A stretch of DNA of 20,293 bases from Candidatus Zixiibacteriota bacterium (GCA_022564135.1 JADFLZ010000006.1:1-20293), one strand, 5' to 3'; shown: positions 8,418 through 17,800, counted from the first letter of the stretch. The notes: generated by a model not told the origin, from the letters alone. Translations and numbers: made by a program.

Positions 8418-9460
8418 AGACTGCCCTCTTCGGCATTAACCGCTGCCGGCTGCTGCTTATCAGGAGTATCAAGCGGTTCCTGCTCTGACTCTTTTTGAAA
8501 CTCTCGCCTGATCAGTTCAATAAAATCGTGGGTATAAGCAAAATCTGTTTCTGGACGCTCGGCTCGGGGAATATATTTGGCGAATTTGACTAAGTCGGCA
8601 TGCTCAAAAAGCTCTTTGAGTTCTTGTTCGGTAGCGGCCGGTAAGCCAATGCTCGTGTAACCTGAGAAAAATTCTGCGGTTGTCATGTCAACAATGTTTC
8701 TGGCATACATCCGGCCAAGATAAGCTCTGAGAATATCGGTAAGTTCCAGATAAAACTCTTTGAACTTTTCTTCATCAATTAGTTTTTTCTGTTCCAAAAT
8801 TGCCAGCTTTTCAAAGGCTATTTCCCAGGCCGAGCGCAGGTCGACAAATTCGGCTTCGCCCTTGCCTCGCAGCTTTCTCCACAGCAAATAGCCAGCTATA
8901 GCAAAAATCAGGAATGCCAGAGCCCCCCAGAAAAAATACCTGGTATAATCTCTTTCAAATTCGAACTGCGCTTTGAGGGGTTTTATATCGAGTGAGTCAT
9001 CGGTATTAAGCAACAGTGACAGTACTTTTATCAGCACAGACTCAGACAAAATAACTTTTCGGGTACCGTCCGGGAATTCAAAGACCATGGGAACAGGCGG
9101 TATCAGGTAGTTACCGGTAGTAAAAGTGCTTAAGACAAACCTGCTTTCACTTTTGATTCTGCCGCTTTTAAGTCTGGTAGTAATATCTGTTTCATAATCT
9201 TTGACATCAAAAGCCCCCAGATTGGCGCCCAGCGGCGGCGGTAACAATTCTATGGCGCTGTCATGTTCGACGGTAATAGTATAGTTTATCAGATCACCAA
9301 TATACATTTCAGCCCGGTCAACAGACGTTACAATTTCGATACCGGTTATAGAGGCAACAGTATCAATCTCTGCCTCTGCTCGCAGACAGGTTGAAGTCAT
9401 TACTGCTGCTAATAGAATCAGCAGCGTCGCACGCGTTATTTTATTTATGGTCATCAGCAT
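8414..9460 (-). CDS. BatD/DUF4381-like membrane protein between DUF58 and batA
   Basis: 348 aa, no established name. A signal peptide (1-30) leads into an extracytoplasmic beta domain (about 38-150, with SVDRAEMYIGDLINYTITV), a membrane helix (about 175-195) and a long cytoplasmic helical domain (about 205-320). The helical domain carries FYLEL (236-240) and DLVKFAKYIP (289-298), the same two landmarks found in the BatD C-terminus, in the same order and spacing. It is thus a short BatD relative. A protein of this kind is often found at this point of MoxR/Bat operons. The start may be ATG at 9458-9460 or the ATG two codons later; neither has a clear ribosome binding site. It overlaps batA by 4 bases. 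Confidence 0.78.
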   Translation of the reverse strand: MLMTINKITRATLLILLAAVMTSTCLRAEAEIDTVASITGIEIVTSVDRAEMYIGDLINYTITVEHDSAIELLPPPLGANLGAFDVKDYETDITTRLKSGRIKSESRFVLSTFTTGNYLIPPVPMVFEFPDGTRKVILSESVLIKVLSLLLNTDDSLDIKPLKAQFEFERDYTRYFFWGALAFLIFAIAGYLLWRKLRGKGEAEFVDLRSAWEIAFEKLAILEQKKLIDEEKFKEFYLELTDILRAYLGRMYARNIVDMTTAEFFSGYTSIGLPAATEQELKELFEHADLVKFAKYIPRAERPETDFAYTHDFIELIRREFQKESEQEPLDTPDKQQPAAVNAEEGSL

Positions 9461-9469
9461 GGCTTGCTT

Positions 9470-10345
9470 TTAGTGACGTTTTTCCCTCATCTTAAAGAAT
9501 TGAATAAGCGGGGAAATATATGACTGGTCGGTGCGGATATTGATAAAATCGAGATTGATTGACCTGAAACTTTTTTTCAGTCCGGCCACATCTTCTGCAG
9601 ACTGAGCAGCAAACTCTTTGCGGAATTCTTTGGAGCCGGTATCGATTATCAATACTTCGCCGGTTTCGGCATCTTCCAGTTCGATAAGACCAACATTATC
9701 AAAAGTTATCTCACGCGGGTCAGAAACTTTTATGGCTATGATATCATGCTTGTTGTTGGCTATCTGCAGCGGCTTGGTGAAGCCTTCGGACAAAAAATCC
9801 GAAACAAGAAACACTACCGACTTGCGCCGGATTACTTTGTTAAAATATTCCAGGGCAGCTGCGATATTTGTCCCTTTCCCCTTTGGTTTGAAATAAAGAA
9901 TCTCCCGTATTATGCGCAGCACATGTGCCCGTCCTTTTTTAGGAGGCACAAATATTTCGATCTCATCAGTAAAAATAATCAGGCCGACTTTGTCATTGTT
10001 CTTAATTGCAGAAAAAGCCAGCAGCGCTCCCAGTTCGGCGGCAGTTTCGTTTTTAAATCTATCGCGGGTTCCGAATTGTCCCGAAGACGACACATCGATC
10101 AGCAAAATAACCGTCAGCTCCCGCTCTTCTCTGAATTTCTTGATATAAGGCTGGCCCATGCGGGCGGTCACGTTCCAGTCGATCAGGCGGACATCGTCGC
10201 CCGGTTCGTACTGTCGCACTTCTTCGAACTCCATCCCCTGTCCCTTGAAAGTCGAATGGTACTCGCCGCTAAAAAGCTCGTTAACTAACTTCTTGGTCCG
10301 AATCTCTATGCGGCGGATTTTTTTGATTACTTCTTTGGGGAGCAT
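9470..10345 (-). CDS. DUF58 domain protein (VWA-like)
   Basis: 291 aa, soluble, with no membrane helix. The DUF58 signature YEPGDDVRLIDWNVTARMG begins at residue 46 and is followed by the conserved YIKKFREERE. A VWA-like fold follows with DVSSS (84-88), the first part of a metal site, and VSDFL near residue 180 in place of the usual TDG. DUF58 proteins are almost always encoded next to MoxR ATPases and are thought to be their cytoplasmic partner or client adaptor. Here the gene starts 9 bases after moxR ends, with no strong ribosome binding site, so translation is probably coupled. The family assignment is firm; the biochemical role is not established. Confidence 0.93.
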   Translation of the reverse strand: MLPKEVIKKIRRIEIRTKKLVNELFSGEYHSTFKGQGMEFEEVRQYEPGDDVRLIDWNVTARMGQPYIKKFREERELTVILLIDVSSSGQFGTRDRFKNETAAELGALLAFSAIKNNDKVGLIIFTDEIEIFVPPKKGRAHVLRIIREILYFKPKGKGTNIAAALEYFNKVIRRKSVVFLVSDFLSEGFTKPLQIANNKHDIIAIKVSDPREITFDNVGLIELEDAETGEVLIIDTGSKEFRKEFAAQSAEDVAGLKKSFRSINLDFINIRTDQSYISPLIQFFKMREKRH

Positions 10346-10354
10346 GGCGGATTT

Positions 10355-11344
10355 TTAAGGAACCTCGACTGCGTCAAAAATTTTATTTACGATATCATCA
10401 CTCTTTATCTCTTCCGCTTCGGCTTCATAAGAAACAATAATCCGATGTCTCAAGATATCATGTCCGATGGCCTTGATATCTTCGGGTGTTATATAACCCC
10501 GGCCCTTTAAGAAGGCATGAGCTTTGGCTGCCAGATTCAAAAATATAGAGGCACGCGGCGAGGCGCCATAGGCAATGAGATCGGTTAAATCATCGAGTCC
10601 GTATTTGGCCGGTTCGCGCGAAGCAAAAACGATATTTACAATATATTCTTTAACTTTGTCATCAACATAAATGTCCCGGACTACCTCACGGGCTCTGAGA
10701 ATATCTTTGGGCTTGACAACTTTGTCGGCCGTTGGCACCTCTTTGACAGTGTAGCGATCCATAATTTCGCGCTCTTCGGTTGGTGAGGGATAACCAATTT
10801 TGACCATCAGCATAAATCTGTCTATCTGTGCTTCCGGCAGCGGGTAAGTGCCTTCCTGCTCTATCGGGTTTTGCGTGGCCAGAACTAAAAAGGGGTCGTC
10901 CAGCTTATGAGTTTCGCCGCCTATGGTCACCTGTCTTTCCTGCATAGCTTCGAGTAAAGCTGACTGAACTTTAGCAGGAGCGCGGTTTATTTCATCGGCT
11001 AAAATTATGTTGGCAAAAATAGGCCCTTTTTTGACCGTAAACTGAGAAGTTTTCGGATTGTAGATCATGGTGCCAATCAGGTCGGCCGGTAACAGATCAG
11101 GCGTAAACTGGATACGCCGAAATTTGGCGTCAATGGTATCTGCCAAAGTCTGCACAGCCAGAGTTTTGGCCAGCCCCGGCACGCCTTCAATGAGAATGTG
11201 ACCGTTGGCCAGAACACCTATCAAGAGACGTTCAATCAGAATCTTCTGACCCACTATCACTTTACTAATCTGCTCTGTCAGTTGCTTGACAAAGGCAGAT
11301 TCTTTTTCAACTTGTTTTTGAATCTTTTCAATATCAGTATGCAT
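10355..11344 (-). CDS. moxR: MoxR-family AAA+ ATPase
   Basis: 329 aa, the normal length. Walker A is GVPGLAKT (54-61), Walker B ILADEINRAP (114-123), followed by KVQSALLEAMQERQVT, the MoxR signature, and sensor 1 in ATQNPIEQEGTYPLPEAQ. The C-terminal lid domain carries GASPRAS, the sensor 2 arginine region. MoxR proteins are hexameric chaperone-like ATPases that act with VWA proteins to mature or assemble protein complexes. I choose ATG at 11342-11344: a TTG one codon earlier is in frame but would sit only one base from the Shine-Dalgarno GGAGG. It is the second gene of the Bat operon, 32 bases after the BatD-like gene. Confidence 0.95.
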   Translation of the reverse strand: MHTDIEKIQKQVEKESAFVKQLTEQISKVIVGQKILIERLLIGVLANGHILIEGVPGLAKTLAVQTLADTIDAKFRRIQFTPDLLPADLIGTMIYNPKTSQFTVKKGPIFANIILADEINRAPAKVQSALLEAMQERQVTIGGETHKLDDPFLVLATQNPIEQEGTYPLPEAQIDRFMLMVKIGYPSPTEEREIMDRYTVKEVPTADKVVKPKDILRAREVVRDIYVDDKVKEYIVNIVFASREPAKYGLDDLTDLIAYGASPRASIFLNLAAKAHAFLKGRGYITPEDIKAIGHDILRHRIIVSYEAEAEEIKSDDIVNKIFDAVEVP

Positions 11345-11348
11345 CAAT

Positions 11349-11353
11349 CCTCC
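11349..11353 (-). promoter_or_regulatory. Ribosome binding site of moxR
   Basis: GGAGG lies four bases before the ATG at 11342-11344 and decides that start over the in-frame TTG at 11345-11347. Confidence 0.65.
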
Positions 11354-11376
11354 GGAAGTAGTTTATCTATAATTCT

Positions 11377-12264
11377 CTATATACTTTTCAAAAAAGTTCT
11401 TATCTCGTTTTCCAGACGAACTGTTTCGCCCACAGAGGCTACAGCCGGTCTGAATTTATCTTCCCCAGCTCTGACAATCCAGTCCTTAATCTGTCTCTGA
11501 CGAGTTTCATCCAGATTTGTGTCAGCAAAAGCTGTTTCAATTTCTGCTTCAGATTTTCCGGCTGTTTCAATCTGGTAGTTTTCTTTTGAGAATTTTGTTA
11601 ACAGCCTGTAGACGCCAGATTGAAAGTTCTTAAAATCTGTACCGGAATCTTCTTTGACTTTAGCCAGCTCCTGCAGGGCAATTTGTACCGGTGTTAAAAC
11701 TTCTTCTTTTTTGCCGCCACTTTTTATTAAAAAGAAAGCTACGGACACGCCGCCAATTAAGAGAAAGCCCCCCACTGCTAAAAGCCAGAGCGGGAAACTT
11801 TCAGATTCTTCTACAAATACCGGGTCGGCAACATTTATTAAAACAGGCTCGGTTAAAAACTGACCTCGACCTGAGTCCGGCATGCTCATAAAGCTTATCA
11901 GAATCGGCTCAATTTTGGCGGTGCCGCTTGAGGTTGGCAAAAGCGTGTAGCTGAATTTTTTTATAGTCTTCTCTCTGTCTCCGGTTCCGGTTGAATTAAT
12001 AGATGACGAGAAGTTGCCCACTCTGAGTCTGTCGAAGTAAGGATTTAAGGGACCTTCAAAGAGATAGGCAAACTGCGAGCCGTCCCACTCGAGCCTGATT
12101 TCAAAAACCAGGCTGTCTTCAAATTTCATCTCTGTCTTGTTTATTGACTGGGACAAACCAATAGCCTGTACGGTTGCATGTGAAATCAAAAAGATAATTG
12201 AAAGCAGGGCTGCGAAAATGAACAGAGCCGGGCTGAGTTTGGGCGGTTTGGTTTTAATTTTCAT
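11377..12264 (-). CDS. BatD-like membrane protein heading the MoxR/Bat operon
   Basis: 295 aa, not recognised as a named family. A signal peptide or anchor (about 12-34) precedes an extracytoplasmic beta-rich domain (about 36-150; INKTEMKFEDSLVFEIRLEW resembles the start of BatD Ig-like units), a membrane helix (about 158-180, followed by basic KSGGKK) and a helical cytoplasmic domain (about 190-293) with FKNFQ (211-215) and EDKFRPA (268-274). The last two align with the FYxEL and D-x-x-(F/Y)-A-x-x-x-P landmarks of the other two BatD-type proteins here, though more weakly. It has no counterpart in the usual moxR-first Bat order. Start is ATG with a poor ribosome binding site. Function is unknown; a partner of MoxR is inferred from position. 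Confidence 0.72.
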   Translation of the reverse strand: MKIKTKPPKLSPALFIFAALLSIIFLISHATVQAIGLSQSINKTEMKFEDSLVFEIRLEWDGSQFAYLFEGPLNPYFDRLRVGNFSSSINSTGTGDREKTIKKFSYTLLPTSSGTAKIEPILISFMSMPDSGRGQFLTEPVLINVADPVFVEESESFPLWLLAVGGFLLIGGVSVAFFLIKSGGKKEEVLTPVQIALQELAKVKEDSGTDFKNFQSGVYRLLTKFSKENYQIETAGKSEAEIETAFADTNLDETRQRQIKDWIVRAGEDKFRPAVASVGETVRLENEIRTFLKSI

Positions 12265-12313
12265 TAGCGATTCTGTTTATAACTCAATTTCCTCAATTTG
12301 TCCACAAATCAGT

Positions 12314-12319
12314 ATTATA
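12314..12319 (-). promoter_or_regulatory. Candidate -10 box for the Bat operon
   Basis: A perfect TATAAT lies about 50 bases upstream of the first gene of the operon, in the 96-base gap after the UbiA gene. No good -35 box is seen 16-18 bases upstream (GTGCAA is the nearest, three of six). The 96-base gap without a convincing terminator means read-through from ubiA is also possible. Confidence 0.35.
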
Positions 12320-12360
12320 AAAGGCTTATACTCGGTTGCACGGCATAGGTTTCACTATTT

Positions 12361-13209
12361 TCAGCGAGCCACTATTAATGCCACAATCCCCAACAGCATG
12401 CCGGCTTTTAGACCTAATGAGCCGATTCTCAGCATTTTTCGGCTGGGATTACCCCAGATGAAAATCAAAAGCAGCAATAATGGCAGGTCAATTATGTAAA
12501 TAGTCAGTATTTCGTAAGCCCGGCCAAACCAGCCGGCCAGGACAGGTATGAATGTCAGCACGACCATTATGAAAAACAGAACAAGCACCGCCAGCATCGC
12601 TCTGGACTCTCCTACAACTTGAGGAAACGTTTTGATGCCCACCCGCCTGTCACCTTCGATATCTTCAACATCTTTTAGTATCTCTCTGGCCAGATGGAAG
12701 AAAAAGGCAAAAAGCGCCGGTATAACTGGCCCGGGCAAGGCAAAAGTCAGCGACTCATCTACTGCCAGCCCGCCTGTTATAAAAGTGAGGGCTCCCAGCA
12801 GTGCGATTATTGAATTCCCAAATATGGGAATCTTTTTAGCCTTAAAATTGTAAAGTGCCAGCAGGGCTATGGCCAGCATAACCGCGCTCAGCACCTGCCA
12901 GTTGATCGCCAGCGCGACGATGACAGCCACTATTGTCAGAGCTATGGCCAGTTTTGTAGCTGCACTTTTTGAAATATCTCCGGCAGGCAGAACACGTTGG
13001 GGCTGGTTGATCAGGTCAATATCGATATCCACAATATCATTGACAACATTGCCGGCGGCACAAACCAGAAAAGCCGCAATTGCGGACATTACCGGCGCAT
13101 AATAGACTGTTGACGTCCAGGTGAAATAAGCGCCGATTAAGACTGCCGCTGCTGCAATGATGCAGTTTATAGCGCGGATAAGTTTTAGATAATCCAGCAA
13201 GGCTCTCAT
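12361..13209 (-). CDS. UbiA-family prenyltransferase, resembling archaeal digeranylgeranylglyceryl phosphate synthase
   Basis: 282 aa, polytopic with about eight or nine membrane helices, the size of UbiA enzymes. Both Mg-pyrophosphate binding motifs are intact: NDxxDxxxD at N57-D65 (NDIVDIDID) and DxxDxxxD at D180-D187 (DVEDIEGD), preceded by AREILK. The phrases NQPQRVLPAGDIS and REILKDVEDIEGDRRVGIKTFP match the wording of archaeal digeranylgeranylglyceryl phosphate synthase, which makes the second ether bond of archaeal lipids, rather than 4-hydroxybenzoate or chlorophyll-type UbiA. Some FCB bacteria carry such genes. Menaquinone (MenA-like), heme O or another prenyl transfer cannot be excluded. 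No ribosome binding site is present, but a promoter-like pair lies right before the start. The neighbours are unrelated to lipid synthesis. Confidence 0.85.
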   Translation of the reverse strand: MRALLDYLKLIRAINCIIAAAAVLIGAYFTWTSTVYYAPVMSAIAAFLVCAAGNVVNDIVDIDIDLINQPQRVLPAGDISKSAATKLAIALTIVAVIVALAINWQVLSAVMLAIALLALYNFKAKKIPIFGNSIIALLGALTFITGGLAVDESLTFALPGPVIPALFAFFFHLAREILKDVEDIEGDRRVGIKTFPQVVGESRAMLAVLVLFFIMVVLTFIPVLAGWFGRAYEILTIYIIDLPLLLLLIFIWGNPSRKMLRIGSLGLKAGMLLGIVALIVAR

Positions 13210-13215
13210 CTAAAA

Positions 13216-13244
13216 AGAATAGAAGCAGCAGATGTTACAGTCAA
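13216..13244 (-). promoter_or_regulatory. Promoter-like pair directly before ubiA-type gene (possible leaderless start)
   Basis: TTGACT (13239-13244, five of six) and TATTCT (13216-13221, four of six) are spaced by exactly 17 bases. The -10 box ends six bases before the ATG at 13207-13209, so transcription would begin at or within the start codon. The gene has no Shine-Dalgarno, which fits a leaderless message. Confidence 0.45.
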
Positions 13245-13247
13245 CTT

Positions 13248-14888
13248 TCAAATGTCCGAAGAGAGTTCTATGGAGAGTCGCGGCTGGTCAAATCCGGCCT
13301 GAGGCTCCCATCCCAGCGACAGCAGCAGCGAGCGCAGATTATTGCCGACACCCAGACCAAGCCCGTAGCTCCATTTGAAATCTTCAACAGTTTCAATTTT
13401 TTCGCTTTGGTTTATCAGCCTGTTGTTCAGATAGGCGGCATCGTAAAAAACAAAGCCGAATCCTGAACCAAATCTAAGCCTCGGCTCGATCGTTCCGTAA
13501 ACAGTCCTGATTGCTGCAAACTGTTCGTTGCGGTAACCGCGAAGAGTCCCCGGTCCGCCTATTAGTATTAACTCTGACAGAGGCGGCAGATCTTCTTTGG
13601 TTTCCAGTCCCTGATATTGGATTCTGCCGTGCCAGATAAAAGCTCCTGCAAACTTTTGAAAAAGCGAGACCGAAAGATTGTTGCGCGTTTCGTAAAACGA
13701 CCTCTGCTTGATAAATTCCGGCAGATTTTCAGACGTGTATTTTCTGAATCTGAAATCAATTGACCAGTTCACGGCGAAACCGTGTGACGGATTAAAAGAA
13801 ACGGGGTTAGTCTGCTTTGAAATCGCAAACTGTCCGCTGACGGCTCTGTAATTCAGATTCCCGGTTTCGGGAATAACCGATTTCCAGCCCAGTTTAAGGC
13901 CGCTGGTGAAACTGTTGTTCAGACGGGTAGCATAGCCGGCTGTGATATCAAACTCGTAGAATTCATCCCGGTAGTTTCTGGTCAGGACTGCAAACTTCAG
14001 TTCTCCGGTGCCGGCTATAAACGAGGGCTGACTATACTGAACACGCAGCAGATTGCGGCCGCTCTCTCTTTTTTCAGAAACGATTTCCACTCTTTTCCCT
14101 GAACCGAGTAAATTGTTTAAGGCCAGATCAAAAGACCAGACAGCATTGTTTTCTTCTCCGGCAATTCCGGCGGCACCTTTGAAACTGACCGGAGTTTGCT
14201 CCAAAAAGTTAAAGACAATATCCGAGACGGTATAACCCGGCCGTGGAGCTAATTTTAGAGGCGGTTTGAAAGTCACAAAAGGCACGTTGCCCGCTGCTGT
14301 TTCGGCTTGCTTAATGAGCGCCGGCGTAACCTTTTTGCCGGTCAGATCGGGAACGTATTTCGAAATTATACCGGGGTCGGTTCTGGTGAGTCCGGCGTAG
14401 ATTTGCTGTCCGATTTCAACCAGCGGCCCCATATTAATATTCAGCTCAAGCGACACCAGGCTGTCTTGAATTGAAATATGTTTTGTTTCGGCTGAAACAT
14501 AAAGATAGCCCTGGTCTCGAAAGTTTTGTAATCGTTGATTGATGGCCAGGCTGACAGAGGCGCTGTCAAATGGAATATGTAAGTCATTAATATTTTGAAT
14601 AGAGTCGGCTATTAAGATAATCTTTGAGACAAAATATTTGCTGCCTGCCCGAATAATTAAGCTGCCGCTTTTTATTTCCATGGCAGCGTCTAAATAGCCG
14701 CGAGCAACCAGGTCGACTACGATTGAATCCAGCAGCGCCAGCGATGGGTCAGGCGATCTCTTGACTGCCTTTTTTATTTCTCCGCTGTTTTCAGGTATTC
14801 TGCCTTCAAATAGCAGTTCGACCGACTGCAGCGGTTGAACAATAAGTGCAGCCAGAGCGCAGGCTATGATAATTAGTCGTACAATCAT
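13248..14888 (-). CDS. Omp85/BamA-like outer-membrane beta-barrel protein (surface antigen D15 type)
   Basis: 546 aa. A signal peptide (1-22) is followed by a POTRA-like region (about 23-230; the best unit runs from GPLVEIGQQIYAGL to the DIVFNFLEQ strand) and a beta-barrel (about 235-546). The barrel carries GGPGTLRGY (444-452), the Omp85 equivalent of the VRGF motif on loop 6, with the expected YGTIEPRLRF and FYDAAYL strands after it. It is much shorter than BamA (about 800 aa), closer to TamA or FhaC in size, and it ends in SSDI without the usual terminal aromatic. Its ATG overlaps the stop of the large barrel gene upstream by one base, suggesting dedicated service to that protein. BamA itself is unlikely because the neighbours are not those of bamA. 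Confidence 0.83.
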   Translation of the reverse strand: MIVRLIIIACALAALIVQPLQSVELLFEGRIPENSGEIKKAVKRSPDPSLALLDSIVVDLVARGYLDAAMEIKSGSLIIRAGSKYFVSKIILIADSIQNINDLHIPFDSASVSLAINQRLQNFRDQGYLYVSAETKHISIQDSLVSLELNINMGPLVEIGQQIYAGLTRTDPGIISKYVPDLTGKKVTPALIKQAETAAGNVPFVTFKPPLKLAPRPGYTVSDIVFNFLEQTPVSFKGAAGIAGEENNAVWSFDLALNNLLGSGKRVEIVSEKRESGRNLLRVQYSQPSFIAGTGELKFAVLTRNYRDEFYEFDITAGYATRLNNSFTSGLKLGWKSVIPETGNLNYRAVSGQFAISKQTNPVSFNPSHGFAVNWSIDFRFRKYTSENLPEFIKQRSFYETRNNLSVSLFQKFAGAFIWHGRIQYQGLETKEDLPPLSELILIGGPGTLRGYRNEQFAAIRTVYGTIEPRLRFGSGFGFVFYDAAYLNNRLINQSEKIETVEDFKWSYGLGLGVGNNLRSLLLSLGWEPQAGFDQPRLSIELSSDI

Positions 14889-17800
14889 CAGAATTGTGCC
14901 ACCACTTCGGTTCGACCGGTTATGCGCGCAGTAGTTTCATCTGAGTGCCGCCCGCTCAGCCGCAGATTAATACGCATATCTTTCTTGATGCCATAGTTGA
15001 ACCCGGCCGACCACAAAATGCCTCTGCTGCCGAATTTATTGCCGGTCAGCTGGTACGACGGCGCCAGGTTTACGTTATCAAGGCTCTGGGTGTAAAGTTC
15101 AAGCGTTGTTCTTAGCTCTCCTTTTTTCATCATGCGGATTTTAGTTTTTGCTTCAATTGAGAAGATTTTCGATTTTTCATTAATCGATGACTGCGCCTTA
15201 CGAAATGACAGACCAAGCGCATATTCATTTGAAGAAGCCAACTTGCGCAGCGTCAGCGCACTTTTAAAGCCGTCTATATCTCCGCTGCCTATAAAATAAT
15301 TATCGCGGTTGCTTTTAAACAATTTTATTTCCTCTACGAAAAAATAATCCTTCAAAGCTTGCTTCAGAGCAAGCGTCCCGTCAAAATCCCGCCTTACTCT
15401 GCCAATACCGGCGATATTTCTAATTTCGATTCTTTGTTTGAGGCTGATATTTATGGCATGGCCGCCTTTTATTTGTATCAGGCGAATATCACTGCTGTAG
15501 CGACGGTTATATACCAGATAAGGCTGAGCGTCGTCAGAATAAAAAGGCAGGAACCACCAGAACGAGCGCTGACCATTTTCTAACAATTCTTCTTCGACTA
15601 CGCTGTTTAGCTGAATCTGAGCAAACGACCAGCTCTTGCTTAAGTGAAAACTTTTTTCGCCCCGGGCAACTTTTGATTTTTCAGAAAGGATTTCTTCTGT
15701 CTGAATAAAGTTACCGTCCGGGTCGGGCAGGTAACGGCCATTTTCGAAAATATACTTGCCCTGGCCGGGTGCAACCTCCAGATAACTAATGCCACGGGCG
15801 TTTCTGGTTTCCTCAGATAGCGTATAAGAAGAACTTATGCTTAGTCTCTTTTTATTATTAGTGTAGCGCCAGTCGGCTCTTGACAAAAACGACTCCTCTC
15901 TGGCGTTTTCCCGGGAGAGCCACTGGTAACCAAGATAGATATTATAATTAAGACGGCCGATTGTCCGCCCCGATGACCCCATCAGACGGTTTCTGGTCAG
16001 CAGCTGCGACCAGCTATTAGTTAAAGAATCTTCAGTATAATGCTCGACTGTAATTTTTTCTTTGTTGTTAACTAGCGTGGCAGAGTATCGCTTGTATTTT
16101 AAGCCTTGCGGGGCGCCATTGTAATCGTTGTCTCTGCTGTCATGCTCATATCTTGCCTGAATTTTCAGTTTTCGTATTATCGGAATTTCCAAGCTGCTGA
16201 TATAGCTCTGTGAATGACCGGCGGAGTTTGTGCTGTCGGTTAGTTTTGAATCCGCAGCTCTTATCAGAAAGCTCCCCGACAGCAGATTGTTGAATTTAAT
16301 ATCAGTTCTGGCTGAGATTCTGTTGGCAGAGAAATTGTTGTCATAATTGAGTCTGCCAAATGATGGTGACAGTTTTAAAAATTTAAACGGCGAGAGCGTC
16401 GCACTTGTTTCTATTAATTTTTCATCGCTGACAGCCTTAAACGCTCTTGGCAATAAGTAATGACGGCCAAAATCGGCGGCATTGATTCTTGAGTCTGAAG
16501 AATAGGCCGCTTCTTTGAAGCGAGCGGTGACAGAAAAATCGTTTTCCTGACCGTTCCAGTTAAAAGTTTTTCTGGAGCGGAGATTCGCCAGCAGTCCTTC
16601 GTTGTCAGCATCGTCAAGCGCAGAAAACAGATTTTTGTCATATCGTGAAACATTTATTTCTGCCTGTACTTCGCCGACGATTCTGTTTTGCAGTCCCACT
16701 CTGGCAGAGTAATAATTCTTTTGCTCCGGTGCGGCCAGTTTTACTACCGGCAGATATTCGCCGTTACCGCGGCCGGCATATTGGTACTGCTCTCCCCCGA
16801 CAAACAGATAATCCCCTGCTCCTGTGCCAACATAAGCAAAGGAAATTTTATAGTCGCCGTTGCCCTGGCCTGCAAATTGATAGACGCTGTCCGGTAAACT
16901 GTCAGCCACTAACAGATAACTTCCGGCGCTGTCTAATTTGACCCCAGACCTAAAGGCGTTTTCAATATTGTCACCAACCGCAGAAAGCAGTTGTCTGTCA
17001 GAGTTTGACAGTTCTCCTGTTTGAGGCTGGTCTTTGGAGTCGCCTTCGCGATACCACTCTACGGCAAAATTAAAAACAGAGTCAGCATACTGGTAGTTGC
17101 TGGCGACGCTGAAAAGTTCGGTTTTGTAGGCTGTCAGCAGCGGTTCATAGTCAATTTCTATTCTGCTGCGACTGTCTATCTGATTTTTGACAGAGAATGT
17201 AATTCTTCCGGCGGCATAATCCATGCTGTAATCTTTGTCCGTACCCCTGCTTAGTTTTCGTCCGTCCAGCCAGATCTTTTCTGAGTTTGGCACAATCGAT
17301 GAGGCCCTCTTGCCTGCTCCAATTTGATAGGGACCCTGGACACCATCCAGTCCGTTGAACGTCTCTGTCTGAAATCTTCCTTTTGGGCGTCCTGCAACGG
17401 CGCTAAAACTAACACTGCCAGTCTTTACGTCTGCCGCCACACCCGAGAGCTGTTTGTTAATTTTCAGAGATTTATTAAGTCCCCGACTGATTTGTATATC
17501 ACCAATCTGCGCCAGAAAAGAGCGGGACTCGAGCCTAAGATTTATCTTATCAAGTTCCTCAAGGCGGCTGTTGGCCGTGCCGTACGATGGATTAAAGCCG
17601 CGATCTGAAATTGATCCTGATATTTTTAAGTCTTCTGTTAAGTCCCCTGCGATATTTAAATCCAAAGATTGCCCGAATTCTGAAACTCCGGCCGACTGCG
17701 TCGAGAACCGGAAAGTTTTGGCGCCGGAGATTTTAATATCACTTAATTTCGCAGCCGAAGAAACCCGGCGATTATTAAACAGGCTCACCGGTTTTGCTTT

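Noticed and set aside
9746..10288. A 180-codon open frame on the plus strand
   Set aside because: Fully antisense to the DUF58 gene, whose signature is unmistakable; the plus-strand product shows no recognisable pattern.
11345..11347. In-frame TTG one codon before the moxR ATG
   Set aside because: Only one base from the Shine-Dalgarno; the ATG at 11342-11344 is better spaced.
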